Notes: generated from the letters alone by a model not told the origin. A DNA stretch of 64,000 nt from Granulicella cerasi (GCF_025685575.1 NZ_JAGSYD010000002.1:372001-436000); one strand, 5' to 3'. Positions 33,546 through 42,306 are shown, numbered from the stretch's first letter. A program made the numbers and translations.

Positions 33546-34364
33546 ATGGCAAGAGAGAAAGTCCTGATCACCGTCAAAACCTACCCGACCATCTCTGAGA
33601 AATACAAGGAGCTGGCCTGTACCGCTGGGTTTCGTGAGGATGGCTCATGGATTCGCCTTTACCCAATTCCTTTCCGGTTGCTCGATGAGGAACAGCAATA
33701 CAGGAAGTACCAATGGATCGAGGCAGACGTCGTCCGAAACACGAAAGATTCACGCCCCGAAAGCCATCGTATCCTTGGCACGAGTGAGATCAAACTACTT
33801 GAAGAAGTCAGTACCGACCGTGAATGGGCGGATCGCCGCAAGTTTGTCCTGGGAAACCAAAAGATATATACGAACCTGAGAGAGATCATCGATCTGGCGC
33901 ACGAAAATAGGATCTCGCTTGTTGTGTTCAAGCCAACTGAAATCTTGGACTTCGTCGCCGAGGCTGCTGAGCCTGTGTGGCCTCAGAACAAGATCAACGG
34001 GATTCTTGACAGCATGAAGCAAGGACATCTTTTCGAGGACCAGAGACTCGAAGATTTTAGGATCATGCCGAAGCTTCCGTACAAATTCTCGTACCGATTC
34101 AAAGATGACGCGGGGGTCGAGAGCAAATTGATGATCGAGGATTGGGAAATTGGCCAGTTGTACTGGAACTGCGAGAAACGTTATAGCAAGGATGAAGCAG
34201 TTCGAAAGGTACGACAGAAGTATATGGACGACTTTGTCAAAACCAAAGATCTGCACCTGTTCCTCGGAACGACCTACGAATGGCACGTTCGTAAGGCACG
34301 AAATCCCTTCGTCATCATCGGCACCTTCCATCCTCCTCATATCACTCAGCAAAACCTGTTTTAG
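33546..34364 (+). CDS. Companion protein of the DUF488 gene, unknown function
   Basis: The 272-residue product begins MAREKVLITVKTYPTISEKY and continues through GFREDGSWIRLYPIPFRLL. The strand-rich N-terminal half suggests an OB- or barrel-like domain. A pair of cysteines (ELACTAG, YWNCEKRY) and a C-terminal segment (LHLFLGTTYEWHVRKA, then FVIIGTFHPP) are notable. I recognise the family only as a neighbour of DUF488 proteins. No enzyme motif is clear. It probably works with the DUF488 protein, given the tight spacing. Confidence 0.7.
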   Translation: MAREKVLITVKTYPTISEKYKELACTAGFREDGSWIRLYPIPFRLLDEEQQYRKYQWIEADVVRNTKDSRPESHRILGTSEIKLLEEVSTDREWADRRKFVLGNQKIYTNLREIIDLAHENRISLVVFKPTEILDFVAEAAEPVWPQNKINGILDSMKQGHLFEDQRLEDFRIMPKLPYKFSYRFKDDAGVESKLMIEDWEIGQLYWNCEKRYSKDEAVRKVRQKYMDDFVKTKDLHLFLGTTYEWHVRKARNPFVIIGTFHPPHITQQNLF

Positions 34365-34397
34365 ATAGACTCAGGGATAAACCTGACGAGTTACCGC

Positions 34398-34832
34398 ATG
34401 ATCCATCTGGAGCATCCTTCAAACGAAATATGGGAAGAACGCCGGAACTGGTTTGAGCAGAAAGCGGAACCATCAGACGACGGCGGATACCTGTTGAGCG
34501 AACATGCCTGCGCGATGGTCGCTGATTTGCAGTGCGCCTTTTGTGCGGGTGCTTGGATCGCGGTTATCGTCTTGGCTGCCGCAGCCATCGACGCGCATCT
34601 GCACGATGCGGAAGGTTTCACTGGGAGTTCTAAACGAGTTATCGACGAAGCCGGTGCTGATCCCCTATTGCATGATCTGAGAAAACGCCGCAACGCCCTC
34701 ATTCATTCGGACTCTGCCAGTCCAGCAATCACAGTCGATCAACAATGGTCCGAGCGTACGAGACTCGAAGGAGATGCCCGGCTCGCGGTTGAACTGGTCT
34801 TTCGCGTGTTCTATGCCAACCCGTCAATTTGA
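34398..34832 (+). CDS. HEPN-like small protein
   Basis: The 144-residue, mostly helical product contains RNALIH (Arg98 to His103), the R-x4-H signature of HEPN ribonucleases, in the second half as expected. A hydrophobic helix (about 50-66) and an acidic patch precede it. HEPN proteins are often toxins or effectors that cut RNA in bacterial conflict systems. No MNT-type antitoxin is adjacent. It may belong to the DUF488 cassette, 33 bases upstream. Confidence 0.5.
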   Translation: MIHLEHPSNEIWEERRNWFEQKAEPSDDGGYLLSEHACAMVADLQCAFCAGAWIAVIVLAAAAIDAHLHDAEGFTGSSKRVIDEAGADPLLHDLRKRRNALIHSDSASPAITVDQQWSERTRLEGDARLAVELVFRVFYANPSI

Positions 34833-34861
34833 CCGTTGAAAAGATTCGTCACCTGAAGTCG

Positions 34862-34895
34862 GCTCTCATCAGCAATATTGACTGAAGATGAGAGC
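34862..34895. terminator. Hairpin between convergent genes
   Basis: GCTCTCATC and GATGAGAGC form a perfect 9 bp stem with a 16-base loop between the HEPN-like gene and the next, minus-strand gene. The loop is long and no T-run is seen, so the terminator call is tentative. Confidence 0.4.
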
Positions 34896-34969
34896 GTTTC
34901 CGCCTCCCAAGCGAGTGCTCAATGAGTGCATATCCTCGTTGCCAACGAGTCTGCATCGAGCTAATGAGA

Positions 34970-35875
34970 TCAGTGCTTGGCTCGATCAGCACATCGTTTA
35001 CGCATTGATTCTCTCGCTTCATCCTCTGTCTGACCGTAGGTCGGATAGAGTTGGACAAGGCTTGCTGGCGATTGAGCTCTCGCAGCAGTTGCATAGCAAC
35101 GCCATACATCTCCATCTATCCCCGCATCCAGGACATAGTCAACAAACTTCGGGAACTTCGGGTCTTTAGTGCATGGCGCATCACCATGCGGCGCACCAAT
35201 TGTCATGCCGCATGCGTATTCCGAAAATTCCTCGGTCCCGTACTCGTGTTCCCACGGCGTGCGAGATATAAGAGGAGAAGAACAGAAGCTACAACGATAG
35301 TCAGCATACAGTTCTTCCATCCGCTCGACCGTTTCAGCGAGCTTCAGGTTTTCTGCTCGAAGGTCGGCGAAGATATCAATCTCCATTAGACCGAAGTCTC
35401 TCGGAACCTCAATCAAGCGACCACGCGCTCCCTCAACCCACCCTGCATCATTCCTTCCGAAAATGCATATCAGGCGGGCGTCAATGGCATTAAAGACCCA
35501 ACCGGGAGAGAGTCCGGAATCAATTGTCACTTGGTCGAGCCTAACCAAGACAGAATCGCCTCGTCCTTTGACGCTGTCCTTGAGAACTTTGGATAGCTTG
35601 CCGAGGCGCTCATTAAGTTCTGGGCCGCTCGGATTTCCGCAGCGGAAGAGCGCCTCACTCCATCCCTTTGCCGTGAAGAAATAGAGGGAATTTCCGCGTT
35701 TAGCGAGCAGCCCCTCTGACACCAGCTCTTCCCAAGAAGTTTTTTGAATCGCTGCATAGGCCACATCTGCGCAATCAAATGCTGTGCAGTCGATAGGAGA
35801 ATCGCCAAGTTTTACATAAAGCAAACTGAGGAGTGCCAGAGCATCTTTGCGGCGAGTTTCGGTGGAGAGTGACAT
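34970..35875 (-). CDS. Hypothetical protein with possible zinc-binding cysteines
   Basis: The 301-residue product has a helical N-terminal part resembling a winged helix (ALALLSLLYVKLGDSPIDC), a coiled-coil (RAENLKLAETVERMEELYAD, about 175-194) followed at once by a CSFC pair (about 197-200), and further cysteines (YACGM, APCTK). No known family. It points toward the DUF488/HEPN cassette and away from the relaxase gene, so it lies between the two halves of the mobilization region as cargo. Confidence 0.6.
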   Translation of the reverse strand: MSLSTETRRKDALALLSLLYVKLGDSPIDCTAFDCADVAYAAIQKTSWEELVSEGLLAKRGNSLYFFTAKGWSEALFRCGNPSGPELNERLGKLSKVLKDSVKGRGDSVLVRLDQVTIDSGLSPGWVFNAIDARLICIFGRNDAGWVEGARGRLIEVPRDFGLMEIDIFADLRAENLKLAETVERMEELYADYRCSFCSSPLISRTPWEHEYGTEEFSEYACGMTIGAPHGDAPCTKDPKFPKFVDYVLDAGIDGDVWRCYATAARAQSPASLVQLYPTYGQTEDEARESMRKRCADRAKH

Positions 35876-36003
35876 TTAAGGAATTATCTTCCCAAATCGC
35901 CGCAATCAAAGGCCAATACCGGATTGGAGCGAAATGCACTCGTTGAAGCCGATTGGGAGCGCGAAGTCCGCGTATGTCCAGCTTCCAGGCATAGAATCTC
36001 TGT

Positions 36004-38757
36004 ATGCTGACGCTGTCCAAGCCGTTGTCAGCGGGTCAGGTACGTATGTACCATGAGCGGGAGTTTGCGTCAGAGCGGCAGAACTATTGGAGCCGCGACC
36101 AGCAAGGCTACAGCGAGTGGCAGGGTCAGCTTGCGAAAGAGTGGGGCTTGTCCGGTTCAGTGGGCGACGAACACTTTGCGCGGCTGACCGAAGGCCAGCA
36201 TCCCTTCACGCAAGCGCAGATGGTGAAGCACCAGGTCGCACGCACCTATGAAGGCAAGGGCGGTAAAGAAGTCACGAGCATGGAGCACCGTGCGGGATGG
36301 GATGCGACGTTCTCTGCGCCGAAGTCGGTTTCGCTGACGGCCTTGGTAGGTGGTGACGAGCGCGTGCGACTGGCGCACCGCGAGAGTGTGCGTGTGGCTT
36401 TGGGCGAACTGGAACATTACACACAGGCCCGCATCGGTAATGTCCACGCTCCCGAGACAACAGGCAAATTCGCCGTAGCGACGTTCGAGCATGATACTGC
36501 GCGTCCCGTCGAAGGTTATGCCGCACCCCAGTTGCATACGCACTCGGTAATCTTCAACGTGACCGAACGCGACAATGGACGGACTCGTTCTCTGCAACCG
36601 CGCGAGCTGTATGCTTCGCAGCATTTCGCTACGGCCATTTACCGTGCGGAGTTGGCAACACGCTTGCAGGAGTTGGGCTACGAGATCGAGCGCGGCAAGT
36701 ACGGCCAGCCGGAGATCAAAGGCTACTCGCGCGAGTACCTGGAAGCCTCCAGCCTTCGCCGGGAGCAGATCAAAGACCTTCTTCGAGAGCAGGGATTGGA
36801 TGGAGCCGGAGCCGCCCAGATCGCGGCCCGCTCCACCCGCGACAAGAAAGAATTGCTGCCGCCGGAGGAAGTCCAGCGGCAGCACTGCGAATTGGCGGCG
36901 ACGTTCGGGCATCAGGCGGACCATGTTGTAGCAGCGGCTCGAGAGCGTAGCCAGCAACATCAGCAGGAACGAAAACCAGAAGTGGCTGCACGGCAGGCCG
37001 TCACCTATGCGCGCGATCATCTCTTTGAGAAGTCTGCCGTACACGACCGCCGTGCTCTATACGACATCGCTTTGCAGCGCGGCATGGGGGAAGTGACCTA
37101 TGGGCAGGTGCGACAGGAGGTGAATCGACGCTTTGATTCGGGTGAGTTCCAGCAGGCTCCGTCCTCTGTGCGTGGCCCACAGATCACCACCGCCGAGATG
37201 GTCAGCACGGAACGCGAGATCGTCGGTATCCTCGAAAGTGGCAATCAGCGCGGCTATCACCATCCCATGTTGCTCGAAGGTCGGGAGCGCTTTGATACTG
37301 TGGAGCGGCACGCTGAGCTGAACGCCTCGCAACGGCAAGCGGTGCAGCAGCTCTTCGCTTCGCGGGAGAAGATTGTCGGAATGGATGGTGTGGCCGGAGC
37401 TGGTAAGACAACGACATTGGCTGTAGTTCGCGAAGGCGCAGAGCGAGAGGGTTACACAGTACAAGGCTTTGCTCCTACATCCCGCGCGGCGCAGAAGCTG
37501 GGCGAAGCCGGGATCGAAACCTCCACGCTCCAGATGCACCTTGCGCGTGGCCAGAAGCCGGATACCGGCGAGAGACGCCTGTACGTTTTGGATGAATCCT
37601 CCCTTGCTTCCACCAAACAGATGCATGAGTTCCTGACTCGCCTGCACCCGAATGACCGCGTGTTGCTGGTGGGCGACAAGCGACAGCACGAGGCTGTCGA
37701 AGCAGGTAGACCGTTTGCGCAGTTGCAGCAGGCAGGCATGAAGACGGTTTCGCTCAACCAGATCGTGCGCCAGAGAGACCCAGAGTTGAAGAAGGTGGTC
37801 GAACAGCTTGCCCAGGGTGATGTCGGCGGAGCGATTCAGAGATTAGAGCAACAGGGTCGCGTCCATGAGTTCAAAGGCCGGGAAGAGCGGATCGAAGCCA
37901 TTGCGAAGGAGTACGCCAAGAGCCCTGAAAACACCTTGGTGGTTTCTCCGGACAATCGCTCGCGCATGGAGATCAATCAGGTCATTCATGCAGAGTTGCA
38001 GGTACGCGGTGTTGTGAGCCACGACGAGCACACCGTCCGAACGCTTGTGCCACGACAGGAGCTGACCGGTGCGGCCCGCACCTGGGCGGAGAACTATGAA
38101 GTCGGTGATGTCGTCCGCTACAGCCGTACGTCGAAAGAAACCGGCATCGGCAAAGGCGAGTATGCTCGCGTGACCGACGTGGACGCGCGTAGTAACCGTG
38201 TGACTGTGGAGACTAAGGACGGAATTGAGCGAAGCTATGATCCGCGCCGTCAATCGGGCGTCTCTGTCTATCGGGAAGAAGAGCGTGCATTTTCCGTGGG
38301 AGACCGCGTACAGTTCACGGCTCCCGCGAATGAATTGAAGATCGCCAACCGTGAGCTGGCTGTAGTCGAGCACATCGAGGATGGCCGGATGAGTCTGCGC
38401 ATGGACGATGGGCGGAATGTCCAGATTGATGCCCCGAAGCACCCGCATCTCGATCATGGCTACGCAGTGACGAGCCATTCCAGCCAAGGGCAGACGGCAG
38501 ACCGTGTGCTGGTGCATGTCGATACCGAGCTTGCCGCCAAAGACCTGCTCAATAACCGCATGGCCTATGTAGCTGTCTCGCGCGGAGCAGAAGATGCGCA
38601 GCTTTTCACGAATGACCGTAGCAAGCTGTGGCAAGCACTCGGGCGCGATGTCTCGCAGCAGAGTGCCCATGAGCCAAAGGTCGCACTGTCCAGCGAACTT
38701 CACCAAGGAATTGAGCAAAAGCAGGAACCACACCACGGCTTTGGACTTGGTCTCTAG
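36004..38757 (+). CDS. MobF-family conjugative relaxase-helicase (TrwC/TraI-like)
   Basis: This protein nicks oriT, attaches to the DNA 5' end and unwinds it for transfer. The 917-residue product has the relaxase domain at 1-300 with Tyr16 (VRMYHERE) and Tyr28, Asp100 (HRAGWDATFSAPKSVSL), and His163, His178 and His180 (PQLHTHSVIF) as metal ligands. A superfamily 1 helicase follows, with Walker A GVAGAGKTTT near 462, YVLDESSL near 526, and a C-terminal UvrD-like motif (GYAVTSHSSQGQT). In R388 trwC follows trwB directly; here a 3.5 kb cargo block separates them. Confidence 0.92.
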   Translation: MLTLSKPLSAGQVRMYHEREFASERQNYWSRDQQGYSEWQGQLAKEWGLSGSVGDEHFARLTEGQHPFTQAQMVKHQVARTYEGKGGKEVTSMEHRAGWDATFSAPKSVSLTALVGGDERVRLAHRESVRVALGELEHYTQARIGNVHAPETTGKFAVATFEHDTARPVEGYAAPQLHTHSVIFNVTERDNGRTRSLQPRELYASQHFATAIYRAELATRLQELGYEIERGKYGQPEIKGYSREYLEASSLRREQIKDLLREQGLDGAGAAQIAARSTRDKKELLPPEEVQRQHCELAATFGHQADHVVAAARERSQQHQQERKPEVAARQAVTYARDHLFEKSAVHDRRALYDIALQRGMGEVTYGQVRQEVNRRFDSGEFQQAPSSVRGPQITTAEMVSTEREIVGILESGNQRGYHHPMLLEGRERFDTVERHAELNASQRQAVQQLFASREKIVGMDGVAGAGKTTTLAVVREGAEREGYTVQGFAPTSRAAQKLGEAGIETSTLQMHLARGQKPDTGERRLYVLDESSLASTKQMHEFLTRLHPNDRVLLVGDKRQHEAVEAGRPFAQLQQAGMKTVSLNQIVRQRDPELKKVVEQLAQGDVGGAIQRLEQQGRVHEFKGREERIEAIAKEYAKSPENTLVVSPDNRSRMEINQVIHAELQVRGVVSHDEHTVRTLVPRQELTGAARTWAENYEVGDVVRYSRTSKETGIGKGEYARVTDVDARSNRVTVETKDGIERSYDPRRQSGVSVYREEERAFSVGDRVQFTAPANELKIANRELAVVEHIEDGRMSLRMDDGRNVQIDAPKHPHLDHGYAVTSHSSQGQTADRVLVHVDTELAAKDLLNNRMAYVAVSRGAEDAQLFTNDRSKLWQALGRDVSQQSAHEPKVALSSELHQGIEQKQEPHHGFGLGL

Positions 38758-38828
38758 CCTTGTCCTGTCTCAAAAGGGCCCTCATGTTGTTATGGCCGGT
38801 CAAACGGCAGAATGCCAGGGATGTATGA

Positions 38829-38857
38829 AATAGGCCGCAAGTAACTCGCGGCCTATT
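38829..38857. terminator. Bidirectional terminator after the relaxase gene
   Basis: AATAGGCCGC and its exact complement form a 10 bp stem with a 9-base loop, between two convergent genes (relaxase and the 161-residue protein). Confidence 0.65.
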
Positions 38858-38886
38858 CAAGTGGGGCACCGGCGGGAACGTTTGGA

Positions 38887-39372
38887 CTAGCTGTCTAAGT
38901 CCATCGATACGTCGGATACAGCGGACTCAGATGCAGCAGACGTTCCAATGATCTCCTGGATTTCTTGTTCTTCGCGCTTGCGGCGTTCGCGAATACGATT
39001 GGCTTCCTGAAGCGCATGGCGCTCTTCAGAAGCCATCTCTTCCAGCCGACGCTTTGCCCCGATCAGGACATCGTTGGGATCTTCATACCGGTCTTCGAAC
39101 TTCTTGTCGAGCAACCAGAAGTGATGCTCGTCCTTTAACTCTCTGGCGAGTTGATGTTCGAGTAGTTCGCCATTGACACGAGACCGTAGATGTTCCGTCT
39201 TTGCAATAAAGGCGTCGATGTCCTGACGCTTGAAACGAAATTCCCGAAGTCGATCAAAATCTGCGATGAGCAGACCTAAATCTCGGTTCACGTTGGCAAT
39301 CGCTTCATAGAGCGCAGGTTTGGGGTAGGGCTGTGCTTGCGTGCGGCGTGGTGTAACGTGTTCAGTAGCCAT
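38887..39372 (-). CDS. Hypothetical coiled-coil protein
   Basis: The 161-residue product is highly charged and helical, with a long coiled-coil (AKRRLEEMASEERHALQEAN, about 105-125) and a Ser/Asp-rich acidic tail. No signal peptide and no recognised family. It lies downstream of the excisionase-like gene on the same strand and converges with the relaxase gene. Proteins of this kind occur in mobilization regions, but no role can be assigned. Confidence 0.55.
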   Translation of the reverse strand: MATEHVTPRRTQAQPYPKPALYEAIANVNRDLGLLIADFDRLREFRFKRQDIDAFIAKTEHLRSRVNGELLEHQLARELKDEHHFWLLDKKFEDRYEDPNDVLIGAKRRLEEMASEERHALQEANRIRERRKREEQEIQEIIGTSAASESAVSDVSMDLDS

Positions 39373-39445
39373 GCGTTGCCTCCTAAGGGCGACGAGTGGT
39401 TAGGGGCGTTTCGGTGTTAGTAGCACCGGGGCGTCCCGCTCTGGG

Positions 39446-39688
39446 TTATGAGGTCGACTTCGTACTCTTCCTCGCTTGCTTCTGATGACGTGTCGTTCTT
39501 CCGTCTTCGATGTTCGGGAGCAGCTTGCGTACCCGTTCGATCTCCCGCTCTGTCCAGAGGTGCATTGACATCCCTCCGAGTTGAGCCGACTTCGGACCGG
39601 GGATTTTGCCTGCGGTCACATAACGAGACAGCGTGCTTGCGTTGATTCCGAGCATCTTTGCTGCTTGCCGTGTGGAGAACATCTCCAT
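39446..39688 (-). CDS. Excisionase-like HTH protein (MerR/AlpA type)
   Basis: The 80-residue product begins MEMFSTRQAAKMLGINASTL, a MerR-like winged helix typical of Xis/AlpA DNA-binding proteins, and goes on SRYVTAGKIPGPKSAQLGG and LWTEREIERVRKLL. It may be the recombination directionality factor of the element or a regulator of the nearby genes. The upstream frame could extend to 39727, but the family starts here. It is far from the integrase, at the opposite end of the element. Confidence 0.68.
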   Translation of the reverse strand: MEMFSTRQAAKMLGINASTLSRYVTAGKIPGPKSAQLGGMSMHLWTEREIERVRKLLPNIEDGRTTRHQKQARKSTKSTS

Positions 39689-40137
39689 ATATGCGGCGAG
39701 TGTTGCAGATATAAAGCTGAGAGTCAAGAGTTATTGTGCAAGGCGACCTTGAAATCTTACAGGGGATCAGGGCTTCAGCTTCATCATCGTGATCCTGTGT
39801 GCTTTTCCGGAGGAGGTGTCCTCCGCGCTGCAACCGCTTCGCGTTTTCCGCTTCCACCTCTGCGGGCCGTTCCTTCCCGCAACGCCCTCCCTTCAAATCT
39901 TGTGCGCTGATGCGCACTGGATAAGGAAACCAAGCCTTCCCTAGGGGCGCTCTGCCCCCCGCGCTCTGCAAGGCCGTTCGCCCTGCGGGTTTTGGCTCCC
40001 CCGCAAGCGGTCCCCCCAAAAAACTTCGCTCGAAGACCTTTCCGTTTGCTACCCCCGCCTTCGCCAGGTGGCGTTCGGCATGTACATGCCGCGTTCAACG
40101 CGGACGTGCAAAAGCCAAAACGAAGGGAGCAAACACC
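39689..40137. other. Regulatory gap upstream of ardC
   Basis: No gene is supported in these 449 bases, which have very GC-rich and A-run patches. Near the right end are two adjoining perfect palindromes, GGCATGTACATGCC (40077-40090) and CCGCGTTCAACGCGG (40089-40103), sharing CC. They lie 35 bases upstream of the ardC start and may be an operator or a leader hairpin. Confidence 0.5.
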
Positions 40138-41034
40138 ATGAAGACCATCGCCACCATCGACAGCAAGAAGCCCAACACCAAACAGGAACTCATTGCCGCC
40201 AACATCAAGCTTTTGATTGAGCAGTTGGAAGCCGGGCATTCTGAAAACCTCACCAACTACCTGACCGCCATGAGCCGCTTCCATAACTACAGCTTCGGAA
40301 ACGTGCTGGAGATTGCGCGGCAGATGCCGACCGCAACCCGCGTTGCCGGGTTCTGGACGTGGAAGAACTTAGGCCGCAATGTGAAGGCCGGACAGAAAGG
40401 CATTCGCATCCTTGCTCCCATCGTCGGCGTTCGCCGCAAGAAGGACGAGGAAGCACAGAAGGACATCACCAAGCAGAACGAGCGGGTGTTGCTTGGCTTC
40501 CGAAATGCCTATGTCTTCGATGTGTCGCAGACGGAAGGCGTAGACCTGCCCGAGATGCGCGAAATCTCCGGCGACCCCGGTGAGAACTTGGAGCGTCTGG
40601 CGGCGTTCGTAAAAGGCAAAGGCATTCAGCTTGCCTACAACCCGAGCATCGCGCCAGCCCTTGGTATGAGCTACGGCGGACGCATTGCTATACTGCCGGG
40701 GCAATCGAAAGCCGAAGAGTTTTCAACGCTGGTACACGAGACGGCGCACGAGCTCTTGCATAAGGCAGAACGCCGCACGGCAACCACGAAGACGGTACGT
40801 GAAACCGAGGCCGAGGCCGTCGCGTTTGTTGTCGCCAAAGCTGTTGGGCTGGTGACAGGTTCCGCATCCGCCGATTACATCCAGCTTTACCACGGCAACG
40901 CATCGTTGCTGGCCGAAAGCTTGGAGGTGATTCAGCAGACCGCAGCCGTCATCCTTGCCGCCTTAGAGCCGCCCTTAGCGGATGAAGATGACGAACCCGC
41001 CATCGACGCAGAACTTGCGGAGGTGGCCGCATGA
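40138..41034 (+). CDS. ardC: ArdC-like antirestriction protein
   Basis: The 298-residue product has the ArdC N-terminal ssDNA-binding domain (about 12-130; NYLTAMSRFHNYSFGNVLEI and FWTWKNLGRNVKAGQKGIRI) and a zinc-metallopeptidase-like C-terminal domain with HETAH (His200, Glu201, His204). ArdC proteins on conjugative plasmids protect incoming single-stranded DNA from restriction or aid establishment in new hosts. Its presence fits a mobilizable element. The stop overlaps the next gene (ATGA). Confidence 0.88.
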   Translation: MKTIATIDSKKPNTKQELIAANIKLLIEQLEAGHSENLTNYLTAMSRFHNYSFGNVLEIARQMPTATRVAGFWTWKNLGRNVKAGQKGIRILAPIVGVRRKKDEEAQKDITKQNERVLLGFRNAYVFDVSQTEGVDLPEMREISGDPGENLERLAAFVKGKGIQLAYNPSIAPALGMSYGGRIAILPGQSKAEEFSTLVHETAHELLHKAERRTATTKTVRETEAEAVAFVVAKAVGLVTGSASADYIQLYHGNASLLAESLEVIQQTAAVILAALEPPLADEDDEPAIDAELAEVAA

Positions 41035-41444
41035 AAACCATTCTGGAGCTTATCAGGAAGGCCGGGGGATGGCATCCCGGCCTGTACCTCAAGATCGACA
41101 ACCCGCCGTATATGGAGCTTGTCATCGAGGCGATGGATGAGTCCGGCCCCTGCGGACTTCCGGCCATCTCCGTTGCTCACTATGGCAAACAGAACGGCGA
41201 TGCCATGCGCGACCCGGAGATGTGCTTCGAGCTTGGCTTGGCGGGAGGCGCACACCTGAATCCGTTCTATTGGAGAAATGACCGCGTAGGCATCGAGCAA
41301 TGGAGCCGTTTCATTCGGGACGGCAATTACTACTTCCACCCTCAACTGCACGAACAGCACGAGAGCTTCGCCAAGCTGTGGGACAGGAACCTTGCCGCGC
41401 AGAGTTTTGTGGAGGTTTTCACGGATAAGTGCATTCTCGGTTAG
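41031..41444 (+). CDS. DUF6908-like protein
   Basis: The 137-residue product (KTILELIRKAGGWHPGLYLK, then MELVIEAMD and SVAHYGKQNGDAMRDPEMCF) is of the type I know as DUF6908, usually encoded right after ardC on plasmids. No catalytic motif is evident. It overlaps the ardC stop by four bases, so the two are made together. It is the last gene inside the right end of the element. Confidence 0.72.
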   Translation: MKTILELIRKAGGWHPGLYLKIDNPPYMELVIEAMDESGPCGLPAISVAHYGKQNGDAMRDPEMCFELGLAGGAHLNPFYWRNDRVGIEQWSRFIRDGNYYFHPQLHEQHESFAKLWDRNLAAQSFVEVFTDKCILG

Positions 41445-41686
41445 ATCGCTCTTCCTTGGGGCGGCGAATTCTGCCGCCCTGCTTTTCAAGAGCGCGCGGG
41501 AAGAACCCTTGCAGGTTTCTCCCCGCCCCCTCATCCGCTGGACTCCGGCCTTCGCTCGCCGGCTTCGCGCCCGGACTCAAGTTCCTCCTCCGGGACCTGC
41601 CCCTTTACTATGCGGCGCACCGCAAGCGAAAACTGCCCGTTCAACGTCCGTGGCCAGTATCTTAAGAACTGTCATTCAGACGAAAA

Positions 41687-41720
41687 ATGCACAAATCGTC
41701 TGCACAACTTCTACACAGCG
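41687..41720. promoter_or_regulatory. Putative integrase arm-binding sites, right end
   Basis: ATGCACAAAT (41687-41696), CTGCACAACT (41700-41709) and CTACACAGCG (41711-41720) share the T(A/G)CACA core and orientation with three motifs at the left end (12571-12630). The stretch 41445-41819 has no gene; it changes at about 41660 from GC-rich to AT-rich sequence. Confidence 0.45.
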
Positions 41721-41776
41721 AAAAATAGCCTTCTTAAACCACGCAAATTGAGCAATTTTTAGAATCTCAATCACCC

Positions 41777-41789
41777 GCTCAGGATGACA
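41777..41789. repeat. Putative attR core
   Basis: GCTCAGGATGACA is identical to 12498-12510. The sequence to its right returns to host style and leads into a host gene within 31 bases. Confidence 0.6.
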
Positions 41790-41819
41790 AATCCTCTTAG
41801 GGACGCATCCTAGAAATCT

Positions 41820-42230
41820 ATGAGCGTTGCGTATAAGACCGTGCAATTAGTAGACGCCAAGCGCGTTGTGGAAGCGGCCGTGAAGAAGGCTGAGGAGTTG
41901 AAGCGGCCAGTGTCGATCGCGGTCGTGGGTGCGGATGGCTATCTGCTGGCGTTTGAGCGAATGGAGGGTGCGCCGCTCGCGTCCGTTGATCTTGCGATGA
42001 AGAAAGCTTGGACGGCGAAGGCCTTCAACCTCGCAACCAAAGATCTCGCTAAGCTTGCACAGCCGGGTGGAGAGTTCTATGGCGTGGAGAGCGATGCTCG
42101 CGTGGTGTTGATGATGGGTGGCGTTCCGCTGTTGCAGGACAATCTCGCGATCGGCGCGATGGGTGTGGCCGGGGCGAAGTCTACCGCACAGGACGTGGAG
42201 ATTGCGGAAGCTGGGGCTACGGCGTTCTAG
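41820..42230 (+). CDS. GlcG/HbpS family protein
   Basis: The 136-residue product has the heme-degrading/HbpS-GlcG fold pattern: RPVSIAVVGADGYLLAFERM, APLASVDLAMKKAWTAKAF, and VPLLQDNLAIGAMGVAGAKS with a C-terminal DVEIAEAGA. Some family members bind heme, others only travel with glycolate genes, so the role is open. No signal peptide is seen. The element's right end lies just upstream and could affect its promoter. Confidence 0.85.
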   Translation: MSVAYKTVQLVDAKRVVEAAVKKAEELKRPVSIAVVGADGYLLAFERMEGAPLASVDLAMKKAWTAKAFNLATKDLAKLAQPGGEFYGVESDARVVLMMGGVPLLQDNLAIGAMGVAGAKSTAQDVEIAEAGATAF

Positions 42231-42263
42231 TCCTGCGTCACTGTGGTCAACGAGAACAAGAAA

Positions 42264-42289
42264 GGCCCGCCAGCGAATGCTGACGGGCC
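42264..42289. terminator. Bidirectional terminator
   Basis: GGCCCGCCAGC, a GAAT loop, and GCTGACGGGCC form a stem with a single mismatch between two convergent genes. Confidence 0.75.
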
Positions 42290-42306
42290 CTCTATCTCGG
42301 ACTCGA

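Larger units (their letters stand above)
12498..41789. mobile_element. Integrative mobilizable element, about 29.3 kb
   Basis: The ends are defined by a 13 bp direct repeat, a tyrosine integrase next to the left end, AT-rich termini with similar short motifs, and the return of ordinary host metabolic genes on both sides. Inside are an integrase, a serine recombinase, two ParB-like proteins, TrwA/TrwB/TrwC-like mobilization proteins, an excisionase-like HTH protein, ArdC, and several defence-type cassettes. No VirB-type channel genes are present, so transfer would need a helper apparatus. Left to right: integration, defence cargo, partition/recombinase, mobilization, antirestriction. Boundaries are inferred and could shift if the true attachment core differs. 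Confidence 0.8.
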
